Assembly: GCA_038205805.1 (NCBI GenBank)
Contig: JBBRBO010000011.1
Location: forward strand, 1-55,188
DNA: 55,188 nucleotides
Source: JBBSBY01 sp038205805
Lineage (GTDB): Bacteria; Desulfobacterota; Desulfomonilia; Desulfomonilales; Desulfomonilaceae
Direction: 5' to 3'
A model generated the notes under the pieces. It made no database searches. It was given only the letters and a program-made list of their open reading frames with translations, and was not told where the DNA came from. How positions within the stretch are numbered: the first letter of the stretch is position 1; every line of letters begins with the position of its first letter. Position numbers and translations under genes: made by a program. This document shows positions 53,061 through 55,188 of the stretch, piece after piece.

Positions 53061-53574
53061 AATCAAACTGCACCATCGTTTTGACCCCACCACAAACCGT
53101 CACTACATGAATGACAGGCAAATGGTGCTCCATTGTCATCACTATGCGGTTATGTACACGCAATTAGCCATAGACGCCCAGGAGTTGGGCGGGGTGGACG
53201 CTATGGTGAACGTGGCCGCAAAGGTCTTTGGAGATTTCCTCTCAGACTATTACACGACCAACGGCGTTGAATCCAAGGAAGAGAGAATCTCGTTAGCTGA
53301 AAGCTACTGGAAGGCCTTAGGTATGGGTCTGATGAAAATCAACGCAAACGGCGCCGACTCGGCCACAGCGGAGATGGAGTACTCTCATTTAGACGAAGGC
53401 TGGCTGAAGAAATGGGGATCCGCCCCGCAACCGGTCAATCTTTTCAGCCAGGGCTTCCTCAAAGGAACCCTCGGGGCGGTCTACGGCGTGTCACCGGACA
53501 CCTACACCGTGGAAGAAACTCAGAGTCTCGTCAAGGGTGACGCCGTGTCGGCGTTCACGGCGACGGCAAAATAG
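53053..53574 (+). CDS. V4R-like ligand-binding-domain protein
   Basis: 173 residues. N-terminal block HHRFDPTTNRHYMNDRQMVLHCHHY, rich in His. The C-terminal block (QGFLKGTLGAVYG, then VEETQSLVKGDAVSAF) follows the pattern of V4R (4-vinyl reductase) domains, G-F-x2-G ... E-x-x-x-x-x-x-G-D-x-x-x-x-F, but the usual Cys residues are missing. V4R domains bind small hydrophobic molecules in sensors. Start overlaps the previous stop. AGGAGG upstream. Confidence 0.65.
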   Translation: MPEIKLHHRFDPTTNRHYMNDRQMVLHCHHYAVMYTQLAIDAQELGGVDAMVNVAAKVFGDFLSDYYTTNGVESKEERISLAESYWKALGMGLMKINANGADSATAEMEYSHLDEGWLKKWGSAPQPVNLFSQGFLKGTLGAVYGVSPDTYTVEETQSLVKGDAVSAFTATAK

Positions 53575-53742
53575 ACGGTTACAGCTTAAGGCGTGGTCGA
53601 TGGGGACACTGCCCGATGATTGATGCGCCGAGTGATTTTGCGCAAAAACAGCGGCGTAGGCGTTCAAAATATCCTGTCCGCCCGACGCATGAAGAGATAA
53701 ATAGCCATTGCAAGCGGCTATCAGCCCTATCGTGAGGAAACT

Positions 53743-54339
53743 ATGGCAATCGACAGAGAGAAAATCATTTCGGAGCTGTCAAAGATCGAGCTCACCGGAA
53801 ATAGTGAAGGTCTTATCCCAGCCTTGGGCGTTTACGTGCAACAACTTCCCGCCGATTTCTGGAACGGTTTTTCCACAGCCATGATAAAGAGCGTTGACCC
53901 CGGCCTTGTGGAAGCGGTCGAGGAAATGCTGGAGCGAGCCGGCCATGAATGCGGGTACTACACCGGCCACGGCATCATCACTTCCGACCAATGGAATCAG
54001 GTGGTCGGTCCCATGATCGAAAAGGCTCCCGAGGACATACTGTATGGCGCATACGCAGTGTTCACCGCGTGGGGTTGGGCGGATGCGGAAATTGTGGAGC
54101 TCATCCCCAATGAGAAAATGGTTATTCACGCTAAGAACTACTATGAGGCGGACGGCGCTCAAAACGCCGACATTAAGAGGCCCTTCGCGTATATGATCCA
54201 AGGAGTTTCAGCCGGATTTATGGATTTGGCGTACGGGGATACGTTCCCGAACGGGCTTGGCACATTCTCATGTGTCCAGACAAAGGGCATCGAAGTGGGA
54301 GATCCCTACGGAGAGTTCGTGGTCACACGAAATGCGTAA
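53743..54339 (+). CDS. Second V4R-like protein
   Basis: 198 residues. The C-terminal part (AYMIQGVSAGFMDLAYG, SCVQTKGIEVGDPYGEF) shares the V4R pattern with the preceding gene, here with one Cys kept. The N-terminal half has GHECGYYTGHGII and a WGWADAEIVEL segment. The two look like distant paralogues. GAGGAAA precedes the ATG. The stop codon TAA forms the first bases of an R1 fragment (TAATACGG). Confidence 0.65.
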   Translation: MAIDREKIISELSKIELTGNSEGLIPALGVYVQQLPADFWNGFSTAMIKSVDPGLVEAVEEMLERAGHECGYYTGHGIITSDQWNQVVGPMIEKAPEDILYGAYAVFTAWGWADAEIVELIPNEKMVIHAKNYYEADGAQNADIKRPFAYMIQGVSAGFMDLAYGDTFPNGLGTFSCVQTKGIEVGDPYGEFVVTRNA

Positions 54340-54406
54340 TACGGATGCGCAATAAAAGAAGTACTATTGGGGAGAACCTTCTTGAAAAGAAGGCTTCTCC
54401 CCGATT
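54339..54406 (-). repeat. R1 right-end fragment at a stop codon
   Basis: ATACGGATGCGCAATAAAAG, then the complete terminal hairpin (GGGGAGAACCTTCTT / AGAAGGCTTCTCCCC), then loss of similarity. The left two thirds are missing but the terminal hairpin next to the gene is kept. Confidence 0.8.
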
Positions 54407-54432
54407 TTGTCTAATGCAAATGCGCGGTTACG

Positions 54433-54654
54433 TTATTCCGATTCGGCTTCGATGTCTTCCAGGGGTTCTCTTCCGTGTTTTCTCACAAAGCTTTCGCAGG
54501 CCGTTTTGTAGGCCGTTTGTGAGCCGGATTCGTTTCGGGTGGACGCCAACTGCGTATCCAGAGCGGCTTTTGCCTGGGCCAGCAACCGGACGTCTCCTTC
54601 CGATGCGCTCTTATCGACCCACTCAAGCGCTTTCAAGATTTCCGATTTGTTCAT
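54433..54654 (-). CDS. Small hypothetical protein
   Basis: 73 residues, helical and acidic at the C-terminus (EDIEAESE). AAGGAGG lies eight bases before the ATG, which makes a real gene likely. Not recognised. Converges on the V4R-like gene; the R1 fragment lies between the two stops. Confidence 0.65.
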   Translation of the reverse strand: MNKSEILKALEWVDKSASEGDVRLLAQAKAALDTQLASTRNESGSQTAYKTACESFVRKHGREPLEDIEAESE

Positions 54655-54957
54655 GACGAGCCTCCTTAGCGTCCAGACGATTCAACTCGATACATAGTCC
54701 ACCCAGCCGGTAGACGAGCCGCCGGTCATCGTAGAATTCACCGGACGCGATACGGCTTGGGCCGGGTGAACGGTAACCCACAGTCCGTCCCTTCAGGTCC
54801 GCGTAATTCGAACCGAATCCTTATATACATTAGTGGACTTCGGATGGAGAAACAAGACGCTTCACATCAAGGCGGCGCCGGAAGCTAACGAAGCAGGTAC
54901 GCACATGCCGGCACGCCCTCGCTCATAAGGGAATACCGAGCGGCAGTGTCTCGGTTC
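54655..54957. other. Intergenic region with P1 pair
   Basis: TTCACCGG (54737-54744) and CCGGGTGAA (54762-54770) form an imperfect inverted pair; the right arm continues as P1 word GGTGAACGGTAAC (54765-54777). No gene. Confidence 0.5.
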
Positions 54958-54988
54958 GATACCAATACGCAATGAAAGAAGCGCTATT
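54958..54988 (-). repeat. R1 right-end fragment (30 bp)
   Basis: GATACCAATACGCAATGAAAG and a few more bases of the right terminus, ten bases before the start of a complete copy in the other direction. Confidence 0.6.
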
Positions 54989-54997
54989 CGTCGTCTG

Positions 54998-55188
54998 ATA
55001 CCGATGTGCTTTCAAAAAGGTAAGATCGGCGGAACTTTTGTTGCAAAGCAGGTTGTTCCAATCTCTTTCTAAGAAATTGTGATAATCGCCGAAAGCGGCA
55101 TTTTCTCCTTGAGAAAAGCCGGTTTCGGCAATAGTAGAAGTTCTTGGAGAGGGGTTCGGGGAGAAGCCTTCTTCCAAGAAGGTTCTCC
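54998..55188 (+). repeat. R1 element, runs off the window
   Basis: ATACCGATGTGC start, GTTGCAAAGCAGGTTGTTCC, both hairpins, cut in the terminal hairpin. The predicted right end lies about 30 bp beyond the window. Confidence 0.85.

Noticed and set aside
2631..55188. CRISPR array
   Set aside because: R1, P1 and P2 are dispersed rather than regularly spaced; no array of short direct repeats with uniform spacers was found.
1..55188. tRNA or rRNA genes
   Set aside because: No T-arm-like sequence (GGTTCRAAT) with a matching cloverleaf was found in intergenic DNA by eye; a tRNAscan run would settle it.

Overview
The window looks like chromosomal DNA of an anaerobic sulfur-metabolising bacterium of the Desulfobacterota (former Deltaproteobacteria). 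This is an inference from gene content: a solitary DsrC with both redox cysteines, a thiosulfate/polysulfide-reductase-like molybdoenzyme with its four-cluster ferredoxin, a TauE/SafE transporter, an ASKHA/RACo-type corrinoid activator, EtfAB, a K+-independent proton pyrophosphatase and a PPi-type phosphofructokinase. SelD is itself a selenoprotein with an in-frame UGA, so the organism should decode selenocysteine. There are no rRNA, tRNA, CRISPR or prophage genes.

Layout. 1-133: tail of an ISL3-type transposase. 452-2530: hppA with promoter and terminator. 2.6-4.1 kb: gene-free and full of repeats. 4.1-9.8 kb (minus strand): cobO, ferredoxin, molybdoenzyme, a small membrane protein and TauE. 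10.4-14.7 kb (minus): a membrane protein, an SDR and plsB. 15.3-22.5 kb: a secreted TPR protein, dsrC, queE (minus), the RACo-like activator, a PilZ protein, and a four-gene operon of YqjD/YqjE-like membrane proteins behind a good sigma-70 promoter. 22.7-31 kb: radical SAM/SPASM enzyme, NupC, PAS protein, a decayed MntA-HepT toxin-antitoxin pair, a small zinc-ribbon protein, tmk and a phosphoesterase. 31-37.5 kb: ilvE, etfA-etfB, a Cache protein and selD. 38-47 kb: two large hybrid histidine kinases flanking a PPi-type pfp. 47-55 kb: an orphan N6-adenine DNA methyltransferase, a secreted caspase/EF-hand/ankyrin protein, a truncated RND pump, a three-gene V4R-like cluster and a small hypothetical protein.

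The most unusual feature is the intergenic DNA. A ~225-bp element (called R1 here) occurs about ten times. It has near-inverted ends (TACCRATRYGC), a ~33-nt hairpin and a ~42-nt hairpin with a stem of up to 19 bp; the arms change in compensatory fashion between copies. Most gene-adjacent copies have the same end facing a stop codon, and several overlap the stop. It resembles a MITE co-opted as a 3'-end or terminator module. Two shorter palindromic families (P1, built on GGTGAACGGTTAC; P2, arms GGAGGGGAGA/TCTCCCCTCC) and a two-copy ~68-bp repeat (R3) fill much of the remaining intergenic space.

How the genes may work together: PPi made in biosynthesis can drive proton pumping by HppA and glycolysis through Pfp. 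DsrC, the molybdoenzyme/ferredoxin pair and TauE point to inorganic sulfur redox chemistry and export. EtfAB handles flavin electron flow. The PAS kinases, PilZ, Cache and V4R-like proteins suggest heavy investment in sensing.
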